Counted from the first letter of the stretch, positions 1 to 6,087 are shown. The stretch: 64,000 bases of DNA from Acinetobacter sp. TR3 (GCF_027105055.1 NZ_CP114264.1:1860001-1924000); one strand, 5' to 3'. Numbers and translations are program-made. The notes: a model not told the origin generated them from the letters alone.

Positions 1-61
1 GACCATCGGACTACTAGAACGTAGGCCACTCTATTTTGAAAATCCATCACGTCATGCCTGA
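1..61 (+). CDS. Possible 3' end of a gene entering from the left (partial)
   Basis: One frame stays open from base 2 to a TGA at 59-61, giving 19 residues that end in FENPSRHA. The peptide is too short to assign to a family and could be a chance open frame. It faces the minus-strand operon at 144-1305, with a hairpin terminator between them. The first ten bases (GACCATCGGA) recur at 5973-5982, in the repeat-rich DNA at the other end of the island. Confidence 0.2.
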   Translation, partial: TIGLLERRPLYFENPSRHA

Positions 62-80
62 CCTTGCTATCAAAAAAGAA

Positions 81-107
81 ACCGTAAAGCCAAAACAGCT
101 TTACGGT
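81..107 (-). terminator. Rho-independent terminator of the 144-1305 operon
   Basis: A perfect 10-bp inverted repeat (ACCGTAAAGC / GCTTTACGGT) encloses a 7-nt loop. Read on the minus strand it is followed by TTTCTTTTTT, which fits termination of the leftward operon whose last gene stops at 144. Confidence 0.8.
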
Positions 108-143
108 CTATTTTGAGGTAAGACAGTGGTCTGACAGGATGAC

Positions 144-422
144 TCAGTAATCAATCGATAATAAGATAGTCGTAACACTTCGATCAGCTTCAGTAATGAT
201 CCAAATTTTGTCGGCTTCATATTGATAGCTAGAAAAGATACGTCCACCCATGATAAGTGCCTCTTCATTACTGTCTTTGTCCTCAGAACATAGATTTCCC
301 CAATCACCTGTATGATGACGTTGCAACAAGCCAAGTAAGTCTATCTGATGCTGATTGGCAAACGTTGAGACATTTACAGTCGCTACCACTTGACCAAGTT
401 TAAATAAAGGTTTCTTTGACAT
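144..422 (-). CDS. Small ICE/plasmid-associated protein (GDWG...NEEAL...KIWIITEADRSVTTILL family)
   Basis: This 92-residue protein belongs to a family of small proteins carried by conjugative elements, plasmids and genomic islands. The family is often mislabelled in databases as a type I restriction subunit, and its function is unknown. The diagnostic stretches are a central HxxGDWGxLC...NEEAL segment and the C-terminal KIWIITEADRSVTTILL segment, both well preserved. The start is supported by an AAGGACGG ribosome site just before the ATG. It is the last gene of a three-gene leftward operon, 54 bp after its neighbour and followed by a strong terminator. The family supports reading this region as an integrative element. 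Homology is from memory. Confidence 0.75.
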   Translation of the reverse strand: MSKKPLFKLGQVVATVNVSTFANQHQIDLLGLLQRHHTGDWGNLCSEDKDSNEEALIMGGRIFSSYQYEADKIWIITEADRSVTTILLSIDY

Positions 423-476
423 TTTTCCGTCCTTGATGCTATGTGCTAAAACGCCAAGCTGTAACTTACTCAGCGT

Positions 477-824
477 TCAGTTCGGTATCATGGGTAAAGA
501 ATGTTGAGGAAGTAATGTTCGTGGAATGAAGACCAGAACACCTTCATTGTCATTGAGTAAAATATAGATTTCATACCAATCCGATAACTCCTCTATATAT
601 TCAGCCTCACCATTTTTGATCTTTTCATAAAGACTGAAAGACAGATCTGGTAAGGGCTGAAATAACTCTTTGCCTTGTTCACATACAATAAACCACCCAT
701 GTTGGGTGGCTTGATAGGCTTCTTCATACTGTGTTTCCAGTCGAGATATCGTACTGGATATTGTCGAAGCGATTTCACGGTTGATTACATATTTGATGTC
801 CTCCTTATGCTTGATGTATTTCAT
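477..824 (-). CDS. Hypothetical island protein, 115 aa
   Basis: I do not recognise this family. The frame is open further upstream, but the best start is the ATG at 824-822 (MKYIKHKEDI), which follows an AAGGAG ribosome site at ideal spacing. That gives 115 residues. The protein is acidic and soluble in character, with no signal peptide, no membrane segment and an aromatic-rich middle. Its start lies inside the end of the upstream gene (20-bp overlap at 805-824), so the two are probably translationally coupled. It is the middle gene of the 144-1305 operon. Confidence 0.6.
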   Translation of the reverse strand: MKYIKHKEDIKYVINREIASTISSTISRLETQYEEAYQATQHGWFIVCEQGKELFQPLPDLSFSLYEKIKNGEAEYIEELSDWYEIYILLNDNEGVLVFIPRTLLPQHSLPMIPN

Positions 825-1305
825 GTTCGATCTCCTTTTCAGGGCGTTTTTTACTGGTTTTGGTTGGGGGCATCTCTTTGTCCATTGATACAAGGCTTTC
901 CAATTGGTTCACCCACAATTCAAAATGAACATCAACTTCCAGTAACCTTTCGGTCATGGGGTGCGGTTGGACAAGCTTCTGATCTACGAATACCGCTGCA
1001 AGAAAGCAATGATTATTTGCCGATTTCCCTGAGAATAGAGGCTTGAATGCCGTTGCATGAAATGGCTTTTCAGTGGCTTTGAGATCTGCCAAACATTGTA
1101 AGATGTCTGTGACTTGAATGAGTTCAGCACTAAAGCCACCGCTTGATTCATTTTTGCAAAGCGAGATACCAAAAGACTTATCTTCTTGATGCTGCCAAAT
1201 TTGATAATGCAGTTTCCCTTCGGCACGTTCAGAAAGCTTATTACAGATCAAAGTCTCGACAAGGCAATAACCTACTTTGTCATGGATACGAGGTTGTGGT
1301 TGCAT
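805..1305 (-). CDS. Hypothetical island protein, 166 aa
   Basis: The family is not recognised. An in-frame start exists at 1335, but the ATG at 1305 (MQPQPRIHDK) has a GGAG ribosome site six bases upstream and gives 166 residues. No signal peptide or membrane segment is visible. The sequence has a mixed alpha/beta look with a charged, basic C-terminus rich in Lys and Glu. It is the first gene of a three-gene operon with 477-824 and 144-422. The terminator hairpin at 1329-1356 separates it from the upstream small gene, so it probably has its own promoter or depends on read-through. Confidence 0.55.
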   Translation of the reverse strand: MQPQPRIHDKVGYCLVETLICNKLSERAEGKLHYQIWQHQEDKSFGISLCKNESSGGFSAELIQVTDILQCLADLKATEKPFHATAFKPLFSGKSANNHCFLAAVFVDQKLVQPHPMTERLLEVDVHFELWVNQLESLVSMDKEMPPTKTSKKRPEKEIEHEIHQA

Positions 1306-1328
1306 GATGATGCTCCATAAATACAAAA

Positions 1329-1356
1329 CCCCCAATGCACATTACTGCATTGGGGG
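1329..1356 (-). terminator. Terminator between the 55-aa gene and the next operon
   Basis: A perfect 11-bp stem (CCCCCAATGCA / TGCATTGGGGG) has a 6-nt loop. On the minus strand it is followed by TTTTGTATTT. It lies 20 bp after the stop of the 55-aa gene at 1376 and upstream of the gene starting at 1305. Confidence 0.8.
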
Positions 1357-1375
1357 CTATTAATAAGGTCAAGAT

Positions 1376-1543
1376 TTAAAGAAATTGTAAGGCTGCAATC
1401 AGTACAGCAGCAGCTTTTTCCTGATGACTGGCATCAATGCTATTACAGGCACGAATACTATTCGCCAAGTTTTGACACTTAGGATGAGGAATGTTGTCCA
1501 TAACCTCACATACTTTTTCAAGTTCTGGATAATGTTTTTTCAT
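1376..1543 (-). CDS. Very small island protein, 55 aa
   Basis: This 55-codon gene reads MKKHYPELEK and ends in AALIAALQFL-like sequence (VLIAALQFL). It has three cysteines (residues 12, 23 and 33) and no signal peptide. An AAGGAG ribosome site sits eight bases before the ATG and a strong terminator follows the stop, so I regard it as a real gene. Its start codon lies in one arm of a 10-bp inverted repeat that also flanks the ribosome site. The same arrangement precedes the 51-aa gene at 3636-3791. Function unknown. Confidence 0.6.
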   Translation of the reverse strand: MKKHYPELEKVCEVMDNIPHPKCQNLANSIRACNSIDASHQEKAAAVLIAALQFL

Positions 1544-1576
1544 GGTGTTTGCTCCTTGATTGAATCACCATGAAAA
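1537..1576 (-). promoter_or_regulatory. Start-codon hairpin, copy 1
   Basis: The arms TTTTCATGGT (1537-1546) and ACCATGAAAA (1567-1576) form a perfect 10-bp inverted repeat around 20 nt that contain the ribosome site of the 55-aa gene. The ATG lies inside the 3' arm of the transcript, so the hairpin could hide the start of translation. A second copy with the same arms and the same flanking ATAATAT lies at 3785-3821. Confidence 0.6.
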
Positions 1577-1628
1577 TAATATCTATGCCAAATGAGGACG
1601 ATTACAATTTATGTATGCAGCATTAGGT

Positions 1629-1934
1629 TTATTTACACTTTACTGTTTTTGCAGACTCAAATTCCATAATGGTTATTACACCCTCAGATTTTTCTAAAGT
1701 CTGATCTTTAGCTTTGATTTGAACACAGTTACCTTTTTTCAAGGTATTCAGATCATTCGCCTGTTTCTTGGTTAACTCCAGAGCATAAATGGAAATGAGT
1801 CCTTTATCAGTTGCTAATTGAGCTGATTCTTCTCCCCACTGAGTATTTTTCTTCACTTTTACATTTAATGTCGCAGCGTATGCAGAAGACATAGAGAGTA
1901 TAGAAATTACAGTGAGTAGGTTTAGAAATTTCAT
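1629..1934 (-). CDS. Small exported protein, 101 aa
   Basis: The family is not recognised. The chosen start (ATG at 1934, MKFLNLL) follows an AAAGGATT ribosome site and begins a classical signal peptide: a short basic start, a hydrophobic core, and a predicted cut after SSAYA. The mature protein is about 80 residues, lysine-rich, beta-prone, and has two cysteines near the C-terminus (KGNCVQIKAK and KTVKCK) that could form a disulfide in the periplasm. It follows another exported protein (1966-2418) by 31 bp, so the two are probably cotranscribed. Confidence 0.6.
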   Translation of the reverse strand: MKFLNLLTVISILSMSSAYAATLNVKVKKNTQWGEESAQLATDKGLISIYALELTKKQANDLNTLKKGNCVQIKAKDQTLEKSEGVITIMEFESAKTVKCK

Positions 1935-1965
1935 AATTGAATCCTTTGATTTTAATTGAAATGAT

Positions 1966-2418
1966 TTACCATTTTGCTTTGCAAGACGAGATATTTTTCG
2001 CAACGTTTTTAATGCTGCTCGCAACTGGAATAAAAGTAGTCATCTTTTTATTATTGACGAATACTTCTATTTTCTTGGCTTTGGCAATACCATGAGAAAA
2101 CTCATACCAAGCATTTGCACCATTGCGCCAATTGGTCGTTCCTGATGGTGCAACTTCAGTTTTGCCATCTAATAGAAAAGTGAGTGGATAGTTAGAGTCA
2201 GTATTTTCATAACTCTTGGTCTTTGTCTCGAATCGTGCAGAATGATCATATTCATCTCCTGCACCCTCATTACAGACAACCCATAATCTTTGCCCTTTGG
2301 CATCCTGAATTGAATATTCAGCAAGACCTTGTCCATATCCCATTTGCCATACATTCGGTACTGCATGAACTGCTGTAGCACATATTGATAGCAATGGAAT
2401 TAAAAGAAACTTTTTCAT
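1966..2418 (-). CDS. Exported hypothetical protein, 150 aa
   Basis: The start is placed at the ATG at 2418 (MKKFLLIPLL), five bases after an AGGGG ribosome site. It opens a clear signal peptide with a predicted cut after ATAVHA. The mature part is beta-rich with many aromatic residues and has a pair of cysteines (WVVCNEG and SSCKAKW near the end) that may form a disulfide. No catalytic motif is apparent. It is the first gene of a two-gene operon with 1629-1934. The 23-bp box at 2518-2540, shared with the WYL regulator promoter, lies about 100 bp upstream and is a likely control site. Confidence 0.6.
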   Translation of the reverse strand: MKKFLLIPLLSICATAVHAVPNVWQMGYGQGLAEYSIQDAKGQRLWVVCNEGAGDEYDHSARFETKTKSYENTDSNYPLTFLLDGKTEVAPSGTTNWRNGANAWYEFSHGIAKAKKIEVFVNNKKMTTFIPVASSIKNVAKNISSCKAKW

Positions 2419-2517
2419 ATATACCCCTGTGATCAAGATTTAAAATTGGATGAATTAATTTGAATTATTCATCATTCACATTTCTACTGTTGTGATCTAC
2501 AGACTAACAGGTCAAGT

Positions 2518-2540
2518 AGACAGGTGATGTCGTTATCCAT
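2518..2540 (-). promoter_or_regulatory. 23-bp control box, copy A
   Basis: The 23 bases here include GACAGGTGATGTCGTT. They are identical to the reverse complement of 4715-4737, and 17 bases (AGACAGGTGATGTCGTT) match 4635-4651. The core is a short dyad, GACA-N5-TGTC. Copies A and C have the same orientation relative to the gene they precede: A the exported-protein operon, C the WYL regulator. This suggests an operator. Inference only. Confidence 0.6.
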
Positions 2541-2560
2541 TTTGTATGACAGCAACATTT

Positions 2561-3034
2561 CTAACGAATCTTCCAATCATTTTTAGATGCCCATTTCAGC
2601 TCGTTTTTGGTATCGGCATCGAGCTTCTGTATAAAATTTACTGCCACAGGATTGGCACATTCCTGACTCACTGCATTGCCGCATTGCGCCAAAATGACCT
2701 GTGGAAGTTTAAATTGTATAGCCATGTCTCTGATATTTTTCCTATGATTGACCCAAAGATTTTGCTTATATTCAGTGGTTTGCATATATGCAAGACGTTC
2801 TTGCTCTGCTCGTTGTTTTTCAGCTTCGGCTTTTTGACGAGCCTCTTCTGCCTGTTGCTCCTCAATGCGTTTAGCCTCTTCTGCGGCTGCAATCTGCTGT
2901 TTTTCATTATCCGTATAGCCAATAGTGGCAACACGTAAATTATTTAATGATTCTGCTGATTGCTGTATTTCAGGATCACTTGAATTAGCTGCAATTGAAA
3001 GCACACTTGCGGCTAGGTTGTTCATAAACCCCAT
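2561..3034 (-). CDS. Coiled-coil hypothetical protein, 157 aa
   Basis: No family is recognised. Residues about 45-85 are a run rich in Ala, Glu, Gln and Lys (EEAKRIEEQQAEEARQKAEA), typical of a long charged helix or coiled coil. The C-terminal 60 residues hold two cysteines (AQCGNAVSQEC) and are more globular. There is no signal peptide, although the first 20 residues are mildly hydrophobic. An AGGAG ribosome site precedes the ATG. The gene is divergent from the XRE regulator at 3146, and the palindrome at 3080-3096 lies between them, so that regulator is likely to control it. Confidence 0.6.
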   Translation of the reverse strand: MGFMNNLAASVLSIAANSSDPEIQQSAESLNNLRVATIGYTDNEKQQIAAAEEAKRIEEQQAEEARQKAEAEKQRAEQERLAYMQTTEYKQNLWVNHRKNIRDMAIQFKLPQVILAQCGNAVSQECANPVAVNFIQKLDADTKNELKWASKNDWKIR

Positions 3035-3079
3035 GACATTTTCTCCTACATAGCGGTTGGTTAGAATTGTTTAGGATTA

Positions 3080-3118
3080 GTACCTAATTTAGGTACTTTT
3101 TGTATCTATTTTGGGTAC
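3080..3118. promoter_or_regulatory. XRE-type operator: 17-bp palindrome plus degenerate copy
   Basis: GTACCTAATTTAGGTAC (3080-3096) is a near-perfect palindrome. A degenerate copy, GTATCTATTTTGGGTAC, follows at 3102-3118, and a half site (AATAGGTAC) abuts the ATG at 3146. The spacing of 22 bp (about two helical turns) fits cooperative dimer binding. The palindrome recurs at 4537-4553. The sites lie between divergent genes 2561-3034 and 3146-3400. Confidence 0.65.
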
Positions 3119-3145
3119 ATTATTTAATGTATTCAAAATAGGTAC

Positions 3146-3400
3146 ATGACAAATAGTATTTATACTGACGAGATGCGAACTCTGATCCATTGGCTCAAGA
3201 GTGAACGCAAATTACACCATCTTTCTATGCGTAGCTTGGCTGAACGCATGGATAAGCCTCATTCGTACATACAAAAAGTCGAACAAGGTGAAAGACGTTT
3301 GGATATTGTGGAATATGTTTGGTATTGCAATACGCTTGGAATCAATCCCCAAACTGGATTGGATTTAATTCAGGAAGAAATCAACAAAGCAAAGGGCTAA
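3146..3400 (+). CDS. XRE-family helix-turn-helix regulator, 84 aa
   Basis: This is a single-domain DNA-binding protein. The helix-turn-helix spans about residues 25-52 (LSMRSLAERMDKPHSYIQKV, with the recognition helix around PHSYIQKVEQGERR), and a helical tail follows. The ATG is directly preceded by the operator half site AATAGGTAC rather than a good ribosome site, so translation may be weak or leaderless, and bound protein would block expression. The neighbouring palindromes suggest autoregulation and control of the divergent gene. The protein is clearly paralogous to the 74-aa regulator encoded on the other strand, whose 3' end overlaps it by 4 bp. Confidence 0.8.
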   Translation: MTNSIYTDEMRTLIHWLKSERKLHHLSMRSLAERMDKPHSYIQKVEQGERRLDIVEYVWYCNTLGINPQTGLDLIQEEINKAKG

Positions 3401-3621
3401 GATTGTTTTTGCAATTCATCTTGAATAACCTCAATAGCGATATTGTGATCAACATCCAAAGCATGGCAATATCGTAAAAATTCAACGATCTCTAAAATAT
3501 GTTGTCCCTGCTCAATGTCGTGTATATATGAAACAGGTTTATTCAGATTTTGTGCGAGCTGTTGAATCGTTAATTTCCTTTTTTCACGCTGCTCTATCAG
3601 CCATTGCTGTAAAACTTCCAT
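3397..3621 (-). CDS. XRE-family helix-turn-helix regulator, 74 aa (paralogue of 3146-3400)
   Basis: This protein matches the 84-aa regulator along its whole length: an N-terminal LxxWLxxxR segment, the motif KPVSYIHDIEQG against KPHSYIQKVEQG, then IVEFLRYCHALD against IVEYVWYCNTLG. It is a helix-turn-helix domain (about residues 17-45) with no effector domain. An AAGGGGG ribosome site lies upstream. The two genes are convergent and overlap by 4 bp, so their transcripts could interfere. No copy of the 17-bp palindrome lies upstream of this gene. Confidence 0.8.
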   Translation of the reverse strand: MEVLQQWLIEQREKRKLTIQQLAQNLNKPVSYIHDIEQGQHILEIVEFLRYCHALDVDHNIAIEVIQDELQKQS

Positions 3622-3635
3622 ATATCTATTCCCCC

Positions 3636-3791
3636 TTATTGGATAAATAAAGAGTTGGAAAAATATGGAATCTTTTCTACAAACCTGTCTACGATTTTAT
3701 AAATGATCTTCGCAATGGGCTTATAGAATGGATTTAATTGCACACTAGGAAAATCCGAAATCATACGAAATACTAAGCAAAATTTTTTCAT
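3636..3791 (-). CDS. Very small island protein, 51 aa
   Basis: This 51-residue protein starts MKKFCLVFRM and is basic and aromatic, with a possible amphipathic segment (YKPIAKIIYKIVDRFVEKI). A GGGAG ribosome site lies just upstream of the ATG. The start codon sits in the 3' arm of a 10-bp inverted repeat like that of the 55-aa gene at 1376. The two proteins share only the MKK start, so the leader, not the protein, is conserved. Its stop is 14 bp upstream of the start of the 74-aa regulator, so the two probably share a transcript. Confidence 0.5.
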   Translation of the reverse strand: MKKFCLVFRMISDFPSVQLNPFYKPIAKIIYKIVDRFVEKIPYFSNSLFIQ

Positions 3792-3821
3792 GGTCACTCC
3801 CTTGGTTATAGACCATGAAAA
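3785..3821 (-). promoter_or_regulatory. Start-codon hairpin, copy 2
   Basis: The arms TTTTCATGGT (3785-3794) and ACCATGAAAA (3812-3821) are a perfect inverted repeat around 17 nt that contain the ribosome site of the 51-aa gene. The 16 bases ACCATGAAAATAATAT are identical to the start of copy 1 at 1567, while the loop sequence differs. Confidence 0.6.
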
Positions 3822-3913
3822 TAATATGTGAGCAAAACTTCCTTAATTACACAAGTGATTGTCAGAATGAGAAGAAATCATATCTCGACCCATTCTGGCT
3901 ATTTGATGCAATA

Positions 3914-4192
3914 TTACTCATTATTATTCTGATGAGATTTATCACTTTTATCTGATGGTCCAAAAATACCACCTATTAGTCCCCCAACAACTCCACCTAT
4001 TGCTGTGCCAACAACAGGAATCATTGAACCTACGGCCATACCTGCTATTGCACCTTTAATAGCTCCACCTTTACTTGGTTCTACTTCAGTTGTTGTCGTT
4101 GTACTTCCATCTGAATTCTTCTGTGTCGTTCTTGTGACTAATCCTGATGTCAGATCTGTTGATGCTTTTACAACTTTTTCCAAGTTACTCAT
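3914..4192 (-). CDS. Glycine-zipper membrane-active protein, 92 aa
   Basis: The first 40 residues are polar and Thr/Ser-rich (a run of five threonines). They are followed by a long hydrophobic glycine-zipper stretch (about residues 42-78, repeated GxxxG as in GTAIGGVVGGLIGG) and a short polar tail ending in NNNE. Such segments pack into membranes or oligomerise, and occur in pore-forming peptides, in some bacteriocins and in outer-membrane-associated proteins. No Sec signal peptide is present and the GG at 42-43 is a weak candidate for leader cleavage. An AGGGG ribosome site precedes the ATG. It lies 54 bp after the 68-aa gene, probably in one operon. Function unassigned. Confidence 0.6.
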   Translation of the reverse strand: MSNLEKVVKASTDLTSGLVTRTTQKNSDGSTTTTTEVEPSKGGAIKGAIAGMAVGSMIPVVGTAIGGVVGGLIGGIFGPSDKSDKSHQNNNE

Positions 4193-4246
4193 AAAATTAC
4201 CCCTTTTCTAAATAATAATTTGACGTATTCATTGTAAATTCTTGGA

Positions 4247-4453
4247 TTATTTCCAAGTTTTACCTGCATGTTGTTTGGCTTTGGCTTCATTCTCTTTTTG
4301 ACTTTGATAATGGGCTTGAGCTTGCGCCATCAACTGGTTGTATTGATCTTTGTTACTTGTTTGCTTTGCTTGAGCATAGAAACGATCTCCATTCTTTTTG
4401 CAGCTTTCAGCTCTTTTCATAAACATGTCAGATTGGTCTTCATAATGTGCCAT
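4247..4453 (-). CDS. Small charged helical protein, 68 aa
   Basis: This protein is rich in Gln, Lys, Ala and Asn and is almost certainly all helical (for example YNQLMAQAQAHYQSQKENEA). It has no signal peptide and one cysteine. An AAGGAGAAAACA ribosome site sits before the ATG. It is the first gene of a likely operon with the glycine-zipper gene at 3914. A 17-bp palindrome matching the XRE operator lies 84 bp upstream (4537-4553). It might partner the glycine-zipper protein, but nothing in the sequence proves this. Confidence 0.6.
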   Translation of the reverse strand: MAHYEDQSDMFMKRAESCKKNGDRFYAQAKQTSNKDQYNQLMAQAQAHYQSQKENEAKAKQHAGKTWK

Positions 4454-4536
4454 TGTTTTCTCCTTGTATAATGATGGATTGACTCTCCAACCAAACTAGG
4501 TAGTTGTATTTTTAGTCATAAAAATCATAACAACTT

Positions 4537-4553
4537 GTACCTAATAAAGGTAC
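4537..4553. promoter_or_regulatory. XRE-type operator, second locus
   Basis: GTACCTAATAAAGGTAC differs from the site at 3080-3096 only in the two central-right bases (TT to AA). It lies upstream of the 68-aa gene, where a repressor would control the 68-aa/glycine-zipper pair. The rest of 4454-4787 holds the box pair at 4634-4737 and no gene. Confidence 0.65.
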
Positions 4554-4633
4554 AATTATTTTCTACTTTATGGATGAAATTTGGTATTCATAAAGTCATC
4601 TTGTTACTGATATTTAAAGCTTAACAGGAGGGG

Positions 4634-4737
4634 TAGACAGGTGATGTCGTTGCAAATAGAACAATGGAAAAAAGAATCAAATAATAGCTTTCATTGGGAT
4701 ATGGCATGATTTTTATGGATAACGACATCACCTGTCT
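4634..4737. repeat. Convergent pair of the 23-bp box (copies B and C) upstream of the WYL gene
   Basis: Copy B (4634-4651, TAGACAGGTGATGTCGTT) and copy C (4715-4737, reverse complement) face each other across about 63 nt. Copies A and B also share TAACAGG-N4-GTAGACAGG, a direct repeat of ACAGG spaced by one helical turn. Copy C is 50 bp from the WYL start codon. An autoregulatory operator pair, possibly looping, is the simplest reading. Confidence 0.6.
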
Positions 4738-4787
4738 ATCTATACAGATACCATAGATATAGGAAAATTTACTTTTGGAAAGAACGA

Positions 4788-5687
4788 ATGGCAGATAACG
4801 AAAATGAACACGTCAAACTAGCACAACGGATCACCGATATGCTGTGTCAGCTTAACGAAGGCAAAGCACTCGATACCAAACAACTTGCAGAACACTATGG
4901 CGTAAGTAAACGCACCATCCAACGTGATATTAATGAGCGTTTAATGGTGGCATTGCCCATGCTTGGACTGAATGAGAAAGGACTTTATGCCCTCCCCGAT
5001 AATTATTTAGGGCAGTTGAATGATGATGACATTCGTCATTTTTCCATGCTTTCAGGTGTTTCTGATTTATTCCCAAATATGGATAGACAATTCCTACGCC
5101 GTATCTTGAATGAAAATGCAAAATCTGTGTATGAAAGCAAAGGACAATTTAATGAAGATGGTACAAAGTTCAAAGCCTTGTTTGAACGGCTTGAACCTGC
5201 AATTCTAAATCGTCACAAAATCACACTGTATTATAAAGGTGGTTATCATCTACTTGAACCATACAAACTGATTAATCATCGTAGCTGTTGGTATTTGGCA
5301 GCAGTCAAAGATGAGAAGTTGAAAGCCTACCGTCTGAGCTTTGCCAAAGACGTTGTTGTTCACAGCGATCAACCCATGTTCCAACATAGCAAAGAAATAT
5401 TGACTCAATTAGAAGCAGAAGAAAGTATCTGGTTTGGACAGGACAAACAGGAAGCAATTCTAACCATCAGTCCACAAGTTGCAGATCATTTTAGACAACG
5501 AAGTCTGTTACCGCTCCAACAGATTGTCAAAGAAATGGATAATGGTGCTTTGCTCATCAGTAGTCAGTATGTCAGTTCACTACAGCTTCTTTCACTAATT
5601 CGTTACTGGATGCCACATATTCATGTGGTCAGTCCTGACAGCTTGCAAAGCGAATTGATGGATGGGCTAAAGGCATATATCAACTAA
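4788..5687 (+). CDS. WYL-domain transcriptional regulator
   Basis: The 299-residue protein has an N-terminal winged helix (about residues 28-60, LAEHYGVSKRTIQRDINERL), a WYL domain (about 140-195) with the literal WYL motif in SCWYLAAVKD and the conserved YRLSFAK, and a C-terminal WCX-type extension. WYL proteins of this architecture (BrxR/CapW-type) repress phage-defence and mobile-element operons and sense a nucleic-acid ligand; this is family knowledge. No defence genes are visible in this window, though they could lie to the left. A GGAAAG ribosome site precedes the ATG. The inverted boxes just upstream suggest it controls itself and, through copy A, the exported-protein operon. Confidence 0.85.
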   Translation: MADNENEHVKLAQRITDMLCQLNEGKALDTKQLAEHYGVSKRTIQRDINERLMVALPMLGLNEKGLYALPDNYLGQLNDDDIRHFSMLSGVSDLFPNMDRQFLRRILNENAKSVYESKGQFNEDGTKFKALFERLEPAILNRHKITLYYKGGYHLLEPYKLINHRSCWYLAAVKDEKLKAYRLSFAKDVVVHSDQPMFQHSKEILTQLEAEESIWFGQDKQEAILTISPQVADHFRQRSLLPLQQIVKEMDNGALLISSQYVSSLQLLSLIRYWMPHIHVVSPDSLQSELMDGLKAYIN

Positions 5688-6049
5688 TACAAGACTGAAT
5701 GGCAAAGCTGGCAGATATGTTCTCTACAAGCAAAACTCCCCCACGCCATTCAGCAATTTCCCCTAGAACTCCTGCCCCAAACGAGGAATCCAAGCAATCT
5801 CACAATTCCCCCATACACATCATGTTTTCCCATGCGTTTTACGATGCGATGACATCAAAAGCATGGATTCATCGACACGCCTAAATCGCATGGCAAGACA
5901 AAATGCTTGGAAAACGATCTGGGGGTAAATCATAGAATATATGTAGGCACTGTGTAGGCAATCAGACAGATAGACCATCGGATTATCGAACCGATAGACC
6001 ACATTGCGGTCTATAAAAAGCAGTGAGAAACACAATCAATAGGCACTAA
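5688..6049. other. Non-coding island end with short repeats
   Basis: I see no convincing gene. A 61-codon open frame starting at 5699 lacks a ribosome site. The right half is repeat-rich: TAGGCAMT at 5944, 5955 and 6040; GATAGACCA at 5970 and 5993; and an inverted repeat ATAGACC / GGTCTAT at 5994-6014. Such clusters occur at the ends of integrated elements (integrase arm sites), but no integrase gene is in view. Confidence 0.4.
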
Positions 6050-6051
6050 AA

Positions 6052-6080
6052 AACCTCATAACTCAAATAGTTACGAGGTT
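6052..6080 (-). terminator. Terminator of the tRNA-Ile2 gene
   Basis: AACCTCATAACT and AGTTACGAGGTT pair over 12 bp with one G-U, around a 5-nt loop. On the minus strand a T-run follows. It lies 8 bp beyond the CCA end of the tRNA. Confidence 0.85.
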
Positions 6081-6087
6081 TGATATA

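Noticed and set aside
675..1046. 123-codon open frame on the plus strand
   Set aside because: It lies antisense to two genes with good ribosome sites and coupled translation, and shows no protein family features.
2546..2938. 130-codon plus-strand frame rich in Phe, Cys and Leu
   Set aside because: It is the mirror image of the Lys/Glu/Ala-rich coiled-coil gene at 2561-3034. Its hydrophobic composition is an artefact of the antisense strand.
4268..4471. Hydrophobic plus-strand frame opposite the 68-aa gene
   Set aside because: It is antisense to a gene with an AAGGAG ribosome site and again owes its hydrophobicity to strand reversal.
2518..4737. Reading the 23-bp boxes as pdif (XerC/XerD) sites or plasmid iterons
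   Set aside because: They lack the XerC/XerD half sites separated by six bases, are only three in number and of mixed orientation, and lie at promoters without a replication gene.
5699..5884. 61-codon frame after the WYL gene
   Set aside because: It has no ribosome site, a proline/serine-rich composition without pattern, and no family.
5820..6035. 71-codon minus-strand frame in the repeat-rich island end
   Set aside because: It overlaps the short repeats and has no ribosome site or recognisable protein features.
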